NCBI RefSeq assembly: GCF_003285015.1
Contig: NZ_QMFB01000040.1
Location: 1 to 64,000, forward strand
From: Paenibacillus contaminans
Lineage (GTDB): Bacteria; Bacillota; Bacilli; Paenibacillales; NBRC-103111
Length of the DNA stretch: 64,000 nucleotides
Direction of reading: 5' to 3'
Shown here: piece after piece, positions 27,659-36,613 of the stretch
Layout of the letters: every line of letters starts with the position of its first letter
Numbering within the stretch: position 1 is the first letter of the stretch
Notes under the pieces: model-generated
Seen by the model: the letters and a program-made list of their open reading frames with translations, nothing else
Databases searched by the model: none
What the model was told of the DNA's origin: nothing
Made by a program: the position numbers and the translations under genes

Positions 27659-29905
27659 TTATAACCCTTCCTTCGTTTCACGATTCATCTTACGGTAATC
27701 GCCCGGCGTCATGCCGATCCATTTCTTAAAGACGCGTATAAAAGTAATGGAATGGGAATACCCCACCCTGCGTGCAATCTCCTGTACGGAATCAGGCGAC
27801 TCCTCGTTCAATAGTTTCTTCGCATGCTCCATCCGTACCTTGGCTACATAATCGACGAAATTTTCACCGAATTCTTCTTTGAACAATCGGCTGACGCTTT
27901 TCATATGGAGTTGAAAATTTTCGCTGATGTGATTGAGCGACAGATCGGGATTGGAATAATTCGCTTCTATATACTCCTTGATTTGCAGAATTAATTTGTG
28001 GCTTTCCTTTTTTTGCTTCTGCAGCTGAAATTGCTCCGATAAGGTCTTAAGGATAGTGCGGATAGGTTTCTCCGCTTCTTCTATTTGGATAAAGCCTTTC
28101 ACTTTGCTTCTGATATCGGGCAGCGCCTCTTCTTCCCAGATCAACCGAAGCCCGGTCGGGAGCGTCTTGCACTCCTTGTCCAATGCAAAGATGAAGTAGT
28201 TGATAAAATCGGCCGCATCTTCCCGTCTGACAGCGGCATTCTTGAACATAGCGAACAAACCGCGAAGCTGCTCCTCCCAATTCGCCTGTCCTGATCGGAA
28301 GGCTTGTGCCGCCGTAACGATCTGATCCGCGTATTCCAAGAGATGTCCCTGCGGCGGAGTATTGATCTCACCGTACGAAATGACCGAATTGCTGCCAAAA
28401 TGCGATTTGAATTGCAGTGCCTCCAAAGCCTCGGAGTAAGATCTGGCGATGTGTCCCGGAGAGTCGATGACAGCTCCGATTCCGCAAGATACCGTAAAGG
28501 GCAAATTTTGCCCGATCCAATGTCCGACTTGCTTGCAGAAGCTTTGAAGCCAAGCGTCGAATTCCGTTTGCTCCTGTTCTGCCAATACCATAACCGCCAA
28601 TTGATCTTGACTCATCCACTCGCACCATACGTGTCGATCCATCTGCTGGCCCGTTTCCCGAACGGATGCGGTTAAGGCGAATTTCAACAAGCCTTGATCT
28701 TGCTGAGAATAGACGTCTACAAATTTGTTACTATGATCGATCTCAATTACGGCTACAGCGATCCGGCATTCTTGATCGGATAATCCGGCCCGCTCCATCT
28801 CCAGCTCCCACTCTTCAGCAAGAAGCGGCTCTGTGCCTTCCAAGATTCTTTTAAACAACAGCTTTCTGCGAAACCCTGCGCTCTCCTCTGCTTTTTTGTC
28901 AAAATCTTTGGAGTGCTCCACCAGTTCATCAATCGCCGTTCGGATAAAATGAAATTCGTCCTGCCGTTCTCCCGATGCCGTTTTCTCAGCAGATTGCTTG
29001 GCGTTCCTTGTGTACAGCCGGATGTTGGATTCGATCAGTTGAATCGGGCGATAATGTCTCCGGGCAGCTAGGAATAGCCATATAATCCCCACAAGCACCG
29101 AGAGCAGCATAGCGGCATACCAGACATTCGAAATGGAGGACAAATAGCCGAAAGCGTTCGTTTGCTTGAAACCGGATATTACCGTCCAGCCCGAATAATC
29201 GGAAGTGAGCGAGGTCAACACACTGCCCGAGCTTGTCCCGCTCCCGATCAATGGCGCACCGCTCGCGTCGGATAGCGTCACAAAGTTTAAATCCGAAACC
29301 AAGAGTTCCCGGAGCGCTTCTTCCAGCTTGCTCAGCTGTATATTGGCCACGATGAGTCCCTGTACTCCGGAATTAAGCGGAATTTTTTTGGATAAGGAAA
29401 TGACCTGCTTCTGAACGCCTGTCTCTCCTTGAAATTCTCTGAAGGAACGGATGACGGACCACGCATGAGCGCCTTCGGCCTGCATCGCCTTTTCGAGAAA
29501 AGCGCGATCCGCAAACTGCTCAAGCGAAATCATCGTATTCGTCGTCAGCACAACTTGATCGGATGCCCGGTACAAATAAATCGAATCGATCGATAACAAA
29601 TAGGTCGACAAATCTCGTACTCTTTGGGAAATAAGATAATTCTCGAAAGGATCGCCCGACGTATCGCCGTCAAAAAATAGCCGTATCCGGTCGTTCGTCA
29701 ATATTTCCTTGATCATCGTTTGTTCCGAAAAACGGAGGATGGAATCGGTTGTCTGCAAGATGTTGCGGGCGAATACTTCATTCGCTTTGACTGCTTGCTG
29801 CTTCGAGTAATTCCCCAATACCGTGAAAAAAAGAAAGATTAGAACGGAGACGATCGTTAAAAAAACAGGCAGGTACGACAAAAGCCAGCGATGGTAAATT
29901 TTCAT
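27659..29905 (-). CDS. membrane-anchored AraC family regulator with extracellular sensor domain
   Basis: A one-component sensor-regulator of 748 residues. A first membrane helix (LPVFLTIVSVLIFLFF, about residues 12-30) is followed by an extracellular Cache-like sensor (about 35-260), a second helix (WYAAMLLSVLVGIIWLFLA, near 270-290), a cytoplasmic linker, and a C-terminal AraC DNA-binding domain (about 645-745) with two helix-turn-helix motifs. The architecture is that of YesS/YesN-like regulators next to LplABC-type transporters. I use the ATG at 29905; an in-frame TTG seven codons upstream is also possible and neither has a clear ribosome site. It probably senses an extracellular sugar and activates the adjacent permease, binding-protein and giant-enzyme operon. 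Confidence 0.9.
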   Translation of the reverse strand: MKIYHRWLLSYLPVFLTIVSVLIFLFFTVLGNYSKQQAVKANEVFARNILQTTDSILRFSEQTMIKEILTNDRIRLFFDGDTSGDPFENYLISQRVRDLSTYLLSIDSIYLYRASDQVVLTTNTMISLEQFADRAFLEKAMQAEGAHAWSVIRSFREFQGETGVQKQVISLSKKIPLNSGVQGLIVANIQLSKLEEALRELLVSDLNFVTLSDASGAPLIGSGTSSGSVLTSLTSDYSGWTVISGFKQTNAFGYLSSISNVWYAAMLLSVLVGIIWLFLAARRHYRPIQLIESNIRLYTRNAKQSAEKTASGERQDEFHFIRTAIDELVEHSKDFDKKAEESAGFRRKLLFKRILEGTEPLLAEEWELEMERAGLSDQECRIAVAVIEIDHSNKFVDVYSQQDQGLLKFALTASVRETGQQMDRHVWCEWMSQDQLAVMVLAEQEQTEFDAWLQSFCKQVGHWIGQNLPFTVSCGIGAVIDSPGHIARSYSEALEALQFKSHFGSNSVISYGEINTPPQGHLLEYADQIVTAAQAFRSGQANWEEQLRGLFAMFKNAAVRREDAADFINYFIFALDKECKTLPTGLRLIWEEEALPDIRSKVKGFIQIEEAEKPIRTILKTLSEQFQLQKQKKESHKLILQIKEYIEANYSNPDLSLNHISENFQLHMKSVSRLFKEEFGENFVDYVAKVRMEHAKKLLNEESPDSVQEIARRVGYSHSITFIRVFKKWIGMTPGDYRKMNRETKEGL

Positions 29906-30149
29906 TTTGTTATCATTTCGCTTCAATCCTCTACAAGGATATTATAGTTATACCAATACTAGCATCGGTTGGAAGCGGAATCAATCCGCTTCAAGCATCC
30001 TTTTTGGCGGCGCCTTCGGGGACGCAACTCCATTCTGATAAACAGATTCATCTAATCCTGCTATACTGATTCCTCCTATATCCAACAACTCCTGCTCTCC
30101 TTTTCTAGGGTATTCATTCCCCAGTTTTCTCTATCCTGCCTGGAAACAC

Positions 30150-30184
30150 AAAAAGGCCCGTCACTCCACAAGGAATGACCAAGC
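30150..30184 (-). terminator. rho-independent terminator
   Basis: On the minus strand GTCATTCC pairs with GGAGTGAC around four bases (30160-30179), followed by TTTTTGTG. It would end transcripts of the small frame at 30203 and the membrane-protein gene at 30388. The remaining gap (29906-30149) shows no gene. Confidence 0.6.
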
Positions 30185-30202
30185 CTCATGTTATCATCCG
30201 AT

Positions 30203-30367
30203 CTATTCGATACTGGGAAACATTTGCGGATTTACAGGAGTGCCGTCCAAGAAAAGGTCAGGTTCTATGCTCAGCATTGCACTGAGCAGCTCCGTGGTCC
30301 GTACCGTATCGCATACGCGCGCTTCCGCATCGCCGAATCTTCCTTTATTTGAAATCCTTATAACCAT
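30203..30367 (-). CDS. hypothetical short protein, possibly a C-terminal fragment
   Basis: A 54-codon frame, MVIRISNKGRFGDAEA... to ...VNPQMFPSIE, with a balanced, protein-like composition. It follows the membrane-protein gene by 20 bases and is itself followed by a terminator. There is no ribosome binding site, and an in-frame stop lies just upstream, so it may be the tail of a gene cut off when the GC-rich segment at 30388-31350 arrived. I do not recognise the family. Confidence 0.35.
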   Translation of the reverse strand: MVIRISNKGRFGDAEARVCDTVRTTELLSAMLSIEPDLFLDGTPVNPQMFPSIE

Positions 30368-30387
30368 GTTGCGTCAGGGCAGCAAAA

Positions 30388-31278
30388 TCAACCGTCCGAC
30401 GGGGCATACTTCTCCACGTCCGGCTCGAATGACGCTCCACTCACCAGGTCCAGCTCCATGTGGGTGGTTCCGCGATCGTCGGTTAGCACGATCATTCGCG
30501 ACCCGACGATGGGAACGCGGTCGGCGCTGGTGCGCATGTGCGCTGAGACGATACGAGGAGCACCGTCGACGATATAATTCACCTCAACTATGAACATCGG
30601 GAAATGAAAGAGCCAGCTGTTAGTAAAGTTCACGGCGGTCAACGTCCCGGTGCATGACGAACCCTCCACGCGGAGTCGCTCGATGTCCGCCTGACGCCGC
30701 CGGGCGTAGGCGATAGAGCCGGGTAGCAGCAGGAGTATGATGGCGGCCCAGAGGGCGAAGCTAGCTCCGACGACGGCGCCGAGCTCTGGCGGGATCGTCG
30801 GTGATGTCGCTATGGCATCGAGGTCGAAGGGGCGCGACGGATCGCTTGTCAGCGTCCAGAGCAGGAGGACTCCCGCGACTGCTGCGAGTCCTCCTGCTAT
30901 CGCTAGCGTCGCGAACAGGCCGGCCACCTTGGTCTGTCCGAACTGCTCGACCGCTCGCGAGTACACTCCGCCGGTCGTACCGATCGCGACGAACAGCAGT
31001 AAAACAGCGACGCCCACTGTGACCGGATGACCGAGGAACATGTTGATCGCCGGTGTCGGCGCCATGCCGAGCAGTGCGCCGAATGGCACGGAGCCTGTCA
31101 GCGCCCACAGTGCAGCGGCTGTTAGCAGCCACGGCATCAGCGGAGCCGCGCGTCCGATGCGATGTCCCGGCCGGAGTATAGTCATCCGTCCGTTCTTATC
31201 CGTGGTTGAGAACAGCGGCAGCGTCTCGAAATGTTCTTGCTGCCCGTGCTTCTGCTGACCTTCTGCAGCATCCCTCAT
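30388..31278 (-). CDS. hypothetical multi-pass membrane protein, GC-rich and foreign-looking
   Basis: A 296-residue protein with about four hydrophobic segments (LMPWLLTAAALWALTG, then one near VTVGVAVLLLFVAIG, one near LFATLAIAGGLAAVAG, one near SFALWAAIILLLLPGS) and a polar C-terminal beta-rich domain. The start at 31278 overlaps the stop of the small upstream gene (ATGA) and has GGGAGGG eight bases before it. The DNA is clearly richer in GC than either flank and codon choice is G/C-ending, as in Actinobacteria. No family motif was recognised. Horizontal transfer is inferred from composition; whether it is expressed here is unknown. Confidence 0.65.
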   Translation of the reverse strand: MRDAAEGQQKHGQQEHFETLPLFSTTDKNGRMTILRPGHRIGRAAPLMPWLLTAAALWALTGSVPFGALLGMAPTPAINMFLGHPVTVGVAVLLLFVAIGTTGGVYSRAVEQFGQTKVAGLFATLAIAGGLAAVAGVLLLWTLTSDPSRPFDLDAIATSPTIPPELGAVVGASFALWAAIILLLLPGSIAYARRRQADIERLRVEGSSCTGTLTAVNFTNSWLFHFPMFIVEVNYIVDGAPRIVSAHMRTSADRVPIVGSRMIVLTDDRGTTHMELDLVSGASFEPDVEKYAPSDG

Positions 31279-31514
31279 TGGCATAGCCCTCCCGAGGATG
31301 ATACTCGCACCTTGAGCGGCGGAGGAGGATTCCCCGCGATGCGGCTGGGACGATCAACTATAAAATGGAGGAGTTTCTTCCCTTTTTCTTCCTCATTATT
31401 GAACGCTTCAATTTTATATATTTGATAAGGGAAAGGTGAATTTTTGTAGGTGTTATGATATTCTGGATGCCGTATTAGAAAGTTCAACTTCCTATTATCT
31501 TTGTACTCAGCCAT
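31275..31514 (-). CDS. hypothetical small protein, probable junction fusion
   Basis: A 79-residue frame with an ATG eight bases after GGAGGT. Its first 50 or so residues (MAEYKDNRKLNFLIRHPEYH...) are coded by AT-rich DNA like the surroundings; the last 25 (PSRIAGNPPPPLKVRVSSSG...) by GC-rich DNA like the next gene. The stop overlaps the start of the membrane-protein gene. It may be a host gene fused at the boundary of an imported segment. Function unknown. Confidence 0.5.
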   Translation of the reverse strand: MAEYKDNRKLNFLIRHPEYHNTYKNSPFPYQIYKIEAFNNEEEKGKKLLHFIVDRPSRIAGNPPPPLKVRVSSSGGLCQ

Positions 31515-31599
31515 ATATACCTTCACCTCCAATAATTCTTATCTATATTTTACCACTATAAGGTTGTCCGCTGTAAATACCCCCGAACGAAATACATAA

Positions 31600-31833
31600 A
31601 CCAAAACTCGAAAAGTCGTCATTATTGATTCATTTATCAAATGGTGCTTTGGACAGGATTACTTAACGAAAGATGTTTCTCGAGGTCTAAAGCCCGTTAA
31701 ACCGGATAGAGAGGAAAATACCAGAAAGAGACATCCGCATTTGGCGATATTGAGGGAATATAGACTTCGAGTCGGGCTATCCAGCGAAATCAATCCTGAA
31801 GACCACACACCTTTGTATCCAAACCGTTGTTAA
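31600..31833 (+). pseudogene. possible fragment of a tyrosine recombinase/integrase
   Basis: A 77-codon open frame without a usable start. It contains YLTKDVSRGLKP, RKRHPHLAILREYR and LSSEINPEDHTPLYPNR, which remind me of the linker region of phage-type integrases, though no catalytic R...H-x-x-R...Y set is present. It sits 90 bases outside the small GC-rich segment. The assignment is tentative. The rest of the gap (31533-31966) holds only the hairpin at 31860. Confidence 0.3.
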
Positions 31834-31859
31834 TCAATTAAGGAAATGCTTCAAATCAC

Positions 31860-31899
31860 GATATAAACGGGAGTCGCATCTGCAGCTCCCGTTTATATC
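31860..31899. terminator. perfect 14-bp stem-loop terminator
   Basis: GATATAAACGGGAG and CTCCCGTTTATATC pair perfectly around a 12-base loop. It lies 67 bases past the stop of the minus-strand sulfatase gene and just beyond the plus-strand fragment, so it probably ends transcription from either side. Confidence 0.65.
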
Positions 31900-31966
31900 A
31901 TTCAACTATTTTCTATTATAGTATTTAAGCTTGCTGCTTATATATCTATGCAGCCTGCTTCCCTTG

Positions 31967-33370
31967 CTACAGCTTCCTCCCGCCAAGCAGCTGCCTCCGC
32001 ATCCATTCGTTGCCGACAAGTCCGTCTCCGTCTGCGGCGAGCTGCTCATAGAGCCTCCGGCGCAAAACGGATAGTTCCGCTTCGGACGGCGGATCGCCGA
32101 TCAGATTGACCAGCTCGGCCGGATCCTCGAGCAAATCGTACAGCTCATCCATATCGGTCGTATTCCACACATACTTCCATCGCTCCGTTCGGATCATTCG
32201 CTGCGTATACAGTCCGAACTGCTGCCCGTTATAGGACGCGACGACCGCATCCCGCCAATCCACAATTTCATCCTGCCGTCCCGCAAGCAGCGGCACAAGC
32301 GAGCGGCCTTGCAGAAATCCGGGCTCGGCTTCCAAACCGGCAGCCTCAAGCAGCGTAGGAACCAGATCGAGTATGTTATATACGAAACGGTCGCAGCGCA
32401 ATCCGCTTTCCCAGCGGCCGTACCAGCGGATCATAAAGGGGACATGCACCACATCGTCGTACAAAATATAATGCTTATCCATCATCCGATGCGAGCCGCA
32501 CATATCGCCATGGTCCGCCGTAAAAATAACGATCGTGTTATCGTCTTGACCGCTTTCCTTCAGCGCTTTCAGAACGATGCCGACCGCCTCGTCCACTTGG
32601 CTGATCATGCCGTAATATCTGGCTACGATCGGCGCCCAATCCTCCCATATGTAATGCTCGATGTCCCAATTAAGCAGCTGCTGCCGCTGAATGTAAGGCT
32701 TGTCTGCGAACGTTTCGCGAAAACCCGCCCACTCGGGTATCGAGGCCGGATCATACATGTCGGCAAAACGCCCGGAAGGCCGGCACGGCAGATGCGGGTC
32801 CGTGAAATGCAAAGCCATATGCCATGGAGCGCCCGAAGCTTGCAGCTTCTCCAGTTGTTCTACGGCGCGTCCGGCAAACCAGTGCGTTCGCGAATGCTCG
32901 ACCGGTATCGGATTCGTTTCACCGAAAAATCCGTTCGTGTAAGCCACGTCCGGATAACGGCTCTCCGCAAACCGGCGGTAATCCAGCTCCCCCGTATAGG
33001 AATCGTAGCCGAACGCTGTCGCGTCAAGCGTAGGATGCACGCCCCACTTGCCAAGAAAAGCCGACCGGTACCCATTATCCGCGAGGCTCCGTGTCCAAGT
33101 GAAAGCTTCCGGCTGCAGCGAAGCGACGGGCAGCGCGCCGCTGAAATTCCACAATGCGCCGAACGTCTCCGGCCGTCTGCCATGCAAAAGCGATTGTCTT
33201 GCCGGACAGCAAAGCGGAATATGGGAGAACGCATTCGTGAATGCGGCGCCTTGCGCTGCAAGCGCATTCAAATTCGGAGTATGCACGGGATATGTCCCGC
33301 CGTAGCCGACGCAATCGTACCGAAGCTGATCGGCCGTAATTAGCAGAATATTCGGAGCGGAACCGCTCAC
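31967..33370 (-). CDS. sulfatase (formylglycine type)
   Basis: A type I sulfatase of 467 residues, without signal peptide. The active-site signature reads CCPARQSLLHGR near residues 54-65, fitting C-x-P-x-R, in which the first Cys is converted to formylglycine by FGE or an anaerobic sulfatase-maturing enzyme. The N-terminal metal-binding strand (LLITADQLRYD) and the FTADHGDMCGSH strand with Asp-His ligands are present. I chose the GTG at 33370, six bases after AAGGTG, because it gives the normal start just before PNILLITAD; longer starts add unusual sequence. It is the last gene of a cluster with two other sulfatase-fold genes, CysC, oxidoreductases and an AraC regulator. It should remove sulfate esters from a sugar inside the cell. 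Confidence 0.9.
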   Translation of the reverse strand: MSGSAPNILLITADQLRYDCVGYGGTYPVHTPNLNALAAQGAAFTNAFSHIPLCCPARQSLLHGRRPETFGALWNFSGALPVASLQPEAFTWTRSLADNGYRSAFLGKWGVHPTLDATAFGYDSYTGELDYRRFAESRYPDVAYTNGFFGETNPIPVEHSRTHWFAGRAVEQLEKLQASGAPWHMALHFTDPHLPCRPSGRFADMYDPASIPEWAGFRETFADKPYIQRQQLLNWDIEHYIWEDWAPIVARYYGMISQVDEAVGIVLKALKESGQDDNTIVIFTADHGDMCGSHRMMDKHYILYDDVVHVPFMIRWYGRWESGLRCDRFVYNILDLVPTLLEAAGLEAEPGFLQGRSLVPLLAGRQDEIVDWRDAVVASYNGQQFGLYTQRMIRTERWKYVWNTTDMDELYDLLEDPAELVNLIGDPPSEAELSVLRRRLYEQLAADGDGLVGNEWMRRQLLGGRKL

Positions 33371-33429
33371 TGCATACACCTTCCCTCCAATGAGGCTGTT
33401 CATACAGCTCAACCATGCCCTCGCCGCCG

Positions 33430-34362
33430 TTATCCCTCTTTCGGAAAGTCTTCTTTCCCTTCCTTCCATCTGTGCTCTTCAAAGCCGCTTCTATATTTCC
33501 GGGGCGAGCAGCCTGCGTGTCTGTGAAACAGACGGTTGAAAAAAGACGGATCCTCATAGCCGACCATTGTCGCGATTGTAATCACCTTCTCGTCCGACTC
33601 CATAAGCAAAAGCTTTGCCCGGTTTATCCGAATTTCATGGAGCACGTCGATCACGCTTTTGCCGTATTCCAGCTGTATGACCCGATTTAGCTGACGAATG
33701 CTTATATTGTACAATTCGGCGAGCGATTGCAGCGTGATTTTCTTATCGAAGTTTCTTTCCAAATAACCGTACACGCGGCGTGCAGTCATCTCTCTTTCCA
33801 ATTGGCGCGGGGACGGCATCGTGCTTCTTTGCTTTTGAACCAGGGTATAGTAGCGGGAGAGCAGCAGGAGCAATTCGATCAATTGCATCCGGAGGATTGT
33901 CGTATAACCCGGGCCGCGGCTGCCGAACTCCCTTAGCATATTGTCGAGGAGCGACGATACGATGAAGGCGTCTTGACCATGCAGGTTAAGCCTGTGGTTA
34001 AACCTGACTTCGCTTTTCAGGAACGGGTGAACGTAGAAAAAGTCCATGGAATCGGTAATTTCCAATTCGCGCAGCAGCGTATCGGGAATTAACGAAGGCA
34101 TGAACAAGCAATTGATGATTTCCATCTCCTCACCGTTCTCAACATGGTAAGAATGGACCTCGCCGGGGTTGATGATGAACACGTCGCCGGCTTGAATCTC
34201 GTAGTGGGAGCCTCCAAATCCGTGCATGCCGTTGCCCCGCACGACATAAACCAGCTCGACGAAATCATGGCCGTGCTCGTGAATCTCCCCTTGGATTTGG
34301 CGCATAATGTTGAACGAAAATTCTTCTTTCATAAGCGAACTGCTGCTTATCACATTGTGCAT
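33430..34362 (-). CDS. AraC family transcriptional regulator with N-terminal cupin
   Basis: A cytosolic regulator of 310 residues. The N-terminal cupin-type sensing domain carries a HEHGHDFVEL motif and a GDVFIINPGEVHSYH strand. The C-terminal AraC domain has two helix-turn-helix motifs (ITLQSLAELYNISIRQLNR and ITIATMVGYEDPSFFNRLF). The ATG at 34362 has GGGGGAG just before it. It lies inside the sulfatase cluster, between the second and first sulfatase genes, in the same orientation, and probably activates the cluster in response to a sugar. The 251 bases upstream hold GC-rich hairpins (for example a perfect 9-bp stem at 34539-34561) but no gene. Confidence 0.92.
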   Translation of the reverse strand: MHNVISSSSLMKEEFSFNIMRQIQGEIHEHGHDFVELVYVVRGNGMHGFGGSHYEIQAGDVFIINPGEVHSYHVENGEEMEIINCLFMPSLIPDTLLRELEITDSMDFFYVHPFLKSEVRFNHRLNLHGQDAFIVSSLLDNMLREFGSRGPGYTTILRMQLIELLLLLSRYYTLVQKQRSTMPSPRQLEREMTARRVYGYLERNFDKKITLQSLAELYNISIRQLNRVIQLEYGKSVIDVLHEIRINRAKLLLMESDEKVITIATMVGYEDPSFFNRLFHRHAGCSPRKYRSGFEEHRWKEGKEDFPKEG

Positions 34363-34613
34363 GCCGCTCCCCCATCCACATTGGAATCCGATTTGCGGTT
34401 TCGTATGTTCCTTCCGGCGACAACTCGCTTTGCTTCCGGCACTCGCACCGCGGGTATCGCCCGGCGACCGAGTCGCCGAACCGGTTCGCATGGCGCTTTG
34501 CTCACGGCGCGCGGTGCGAAGCCAAACGGCGGCGATCGGCAGCATGCCTTCCGCATGCTGCCGTTCTGTGCCGACGCCGGCCGGTTCTGAACAGCGCGGT
34601 TAACCGCTCTTCA

Positions 34614-36032
34614 TCACGCATGCGTTCGGACGGCGCCGTCAAAACGTTCGCGGCGCGGATCGCGGCGCCAATCTTCCCAGGATAATCCCGCGGAAGCTAA
34701 AATTTGCTCGATTCGCTTCCGGAACGGCAGTCCGCTCTCTTCCAGCTGACGCTTCATCGGATCTCCGCGTCCTTGCAGCTTCTCTTCAACCCAAGTGTCA
34801 ATAAGGCTTTGAAACCGTTCGGCAAGCTCCGGATTCGCTTCGGCCAAATTGACGGTTTCCTCAGGATCGGCCATCAGATCGTACAGCTCGCAAGCAGGAC
34901 GGACGAACGGTCCCGAATCGTAGGTGCGGATATATTTATAACGGTCCGTCCGAATGCCCCGCGCGGCTTGCCATGCGCATTCGCTCAAATATACCGTTTC
35001 ATGCGTACCGTCCGCACGCCCTTCGATTGCGGGCCACAAGCTCCGTCCGTCGAGACCGGAAGGATCGCCGAGCTTCGACGTATCGATGTCCGGACCAGCC
35101 TCCCGCCGAACGGCCTCCAGCAAGGTCGGCAGCAGATCGACATGCTGCACGAGACCCGGCACGCGCCGTCCCGCGGGAATGCGTCCGGGCCAGCGCATAA
35201 TGACGGGGACATGAACCGTTTGGTCGTACAAGCCGCAATGGTCCCAATAAATGTCGTGCTCGGTAAGGCTTTCGCCATGATCGCCGAACAACACGACCAA
35301 CGTATCCTCGCGAATGCCTAACACTTCCAGATGGGCGTCCAGCTCTTGCAGCCGGTCGTCCAAGTAGCGAACCTCCGCATCGTACAGCGCGTCATAATAG
35401 GCGCTATCCGTAACGGGGCCGACCAAATCGTAATGATGATGCTTAAAGAACGGATACGCCATATGATTATACGCGGCTTCCATGCTTTTGTTGACCGGAT
35501 CGAACGGGTTGCGGCCGCGCTCGTAGAACGGCTCGATATACTTCTCCGGAGGCAAATAAGGCGTATGCGTATCCCAATAATGAAGGAACAGGAAAAACGA
35601 TTCGTCCTTATGACTCTCAAGCCAAGGAAACGCCAATTCGTTCACGGTACGGCCGTCGATCCAACGCTTGCCCCCGACGGAATTGATATAGTAGCGATAT
35701 CCTCTCGCGAACCATTCTTTAAGCTGGTACAAATTATCGACCGCTCCGGTCGTAAAGCCGGCGCTGCGAAGCATATTCGGCAGCCATGGGACCGTTTTGG
35801 GCAAATTCGTCAAATCCGATCCGTGGGAAACGATTCCCGTCGTCAGTCCGACCTTGCCCGTAAAAATCCCGGTATGCGCGACCTCCGTGGGGATATCCCC
35901 CGCAAAAGCGCGTTCGAACAAAACTCCTTGCTTCGCAATGGCGTCCAAGTAAGGACTTGTCGGCTTCCCGTAGCCGTAACCGCTCAGCCGCGACGCTCTT
36001 AGCGTGTCGAGGGAAATCATGATGATCTTCAT
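34614..36032 (-). CDS. sulfatase-like alkaline phosphatase superfamily hydrolase, Thr-type
   Basis: A sulfatase-fold protein of 472 residues. The fold is clear from the N-terminal IIMISLDTLRASRLSGYGYG strand, FLFLHYWDTHTPYLPP and VVLFGDHGESLTEHD. The nucleophile region reads TEVAHTGIFTG where formylglycine enzymes have C-x-P-x-R-x(4)-TG, so Thr stands in place of Cys and His in place of Arg. It cannot form formylglycine; family knowledge leaves phosphatase, phosphodiesterase, transferase or an untested sulfatase activity open. The start codon shares a base with the CysC stop (TAATG) and has GGAGG seven bases before it, so translation is coupled to cysC. No signal peptide. Confidence 0.85.
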   Translation of the reverse strand: MKIIMISLDTLRASRLSGYGYGKPTSPYLDAIAKQGVLFERAFAGDIPTEVAHTGIFTGKVGLTTGIVSHGSDLTNLPKTVPWLPNMLRSAGFTTGAVDNLYQLKEWFARGYRYYINSVGGKRWIDGRTVNELAFPWLESHKDESFFLFLHYWDTHTPYLPPEKYIEPFYERGRNPFDPVNKSMEAAYNHMAYPFFKHHHYDLVGPVTDSAYYDALYDAEVRYLDDRLQELDAHLEVLGIREDTLVVLFGDHGESLTEHDIYWDHCGLYDQTVHVPVIMRWPGRIPAGRRVPGLVQHVDLLPTLLEAVRREAGPDIDTSKLGDPSGLDGRSLWPAIEGRADGTHETVYLSECAWQAARGIRTDRYKYIRTYDSGPFVRPACELYDLMADPEETVNLAEANPELAERFQSLIDTWVEEKLQGRGDPMKRQLEESGLPFRKRIEQILASAGLSWEDWRRDPRRERFDGAVRTHA

Positions 36033-36613
36033 TAAGCTTCCTCCGAATGCCGCGCTTGTGTCAAGAGCGAATGACCGTCCAGCCAAGATAAAATCGAAAG
36101 GCAGTTTTCCCCCACCCCGGAATTGTCGGTGCGAAGGGCGATTTCCGGATGCTCCGGCTCCTCGTAAGGATCCGAGATGCCGGTAAACCGCGACAGCTCG
36201 CCTTTGCGGGCTTTGGCATACAGCCCTTTGACATCGCGCCGCTCGCATTCGTCAAGCGGACAATTGACGTAAATTTCCACAAAACCCGGCACCTGTTCAC
36301 GGACTTTGTCCCTCATCTCCCGATAAGGCGTAATGGCGGATACCAATACGATGACGCCGTTCCGCGAAAGCAGATTGGCGACGTACGCGATTCGCTTGAT
36401 GTTCTCAAGACGGTCCTCTCGGCTGAAGCCAAGCCCCTTGCATATGGTCTCCCGCAGCTCGTCTCCGTCAAGCATTTCCGTTCTATATCCGCGCTTGCGC
36501 AGCACCAGCTCCAAATGGCGCGCAGTCGTCGTCTTTCCTGCTCCCGACAAGCCTGTAAACCACAAAACAGGTGCCGCTTTACCGGTTTGAATCGCCGTCA
36601 AATCCCGTATCAT
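36032..36613 (-). CDS. cysC: adenylyl-sulfate kinase
   Basis: An APS kinase of 193 residues that phosphorylates adenylyl-sulfate to PAPS. The P-loop GLSGAGKTT is at 21-29, LDGDELRETI near 48-57, then the APS-binding GFSREDRLENIKR and SAITPYREMRDKVRE segments and the VKGLYAKARKGELSRFTGI loop, all characteristic of CysC. It overlaps the upstream oxidoreductase gene (ATGA) and the downstream sulfatase-like gene (TAATG), so the three are co-translated. There is no ATP sulfurylase or PAPS reductase gene in the window, so this is not a standard sulfate-assimilation operon. It may deal with sulfate released by the sulfatase, or provide a phosphosulfate donor; this is inference. Confidence 0.92.
   Translation of the reverse strand: MIRDLTAIQTGKAAPVLWFTGLSGAGKTTTARHLELVLRKRGYRTEMLDGDELRETICKGLGFSREDRLENIKRIAYVANLLSRNGVIVLVSAITPYREMRDKVREQVPGFVEIYVNCPLDECERRDVKGLYAKARKGELSRFTGISDPYEEPEHPEIALRTDNSGVGENCLSILSWLDGHSLLTQARHSEEA

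Noticed and set aside
27487-27681. A 64-codon basic frame after the AraC-sensor gene
   Set aside because: It contains the terminator stem and has no domain; non-coding.
32309-33343. Long plus-strand frame opposite the sulfatase gene
   Set aside because: Composition is Arg/Ala-rich antisense of the sulfatase, with no ribosome binding site or domain.
34539-34561. A perfect 9-bp hairpin considered as a terminator of the second sulfatase-like gene
   Set aside because: No T-tract follows on either strand, so it is only a structural repeat.
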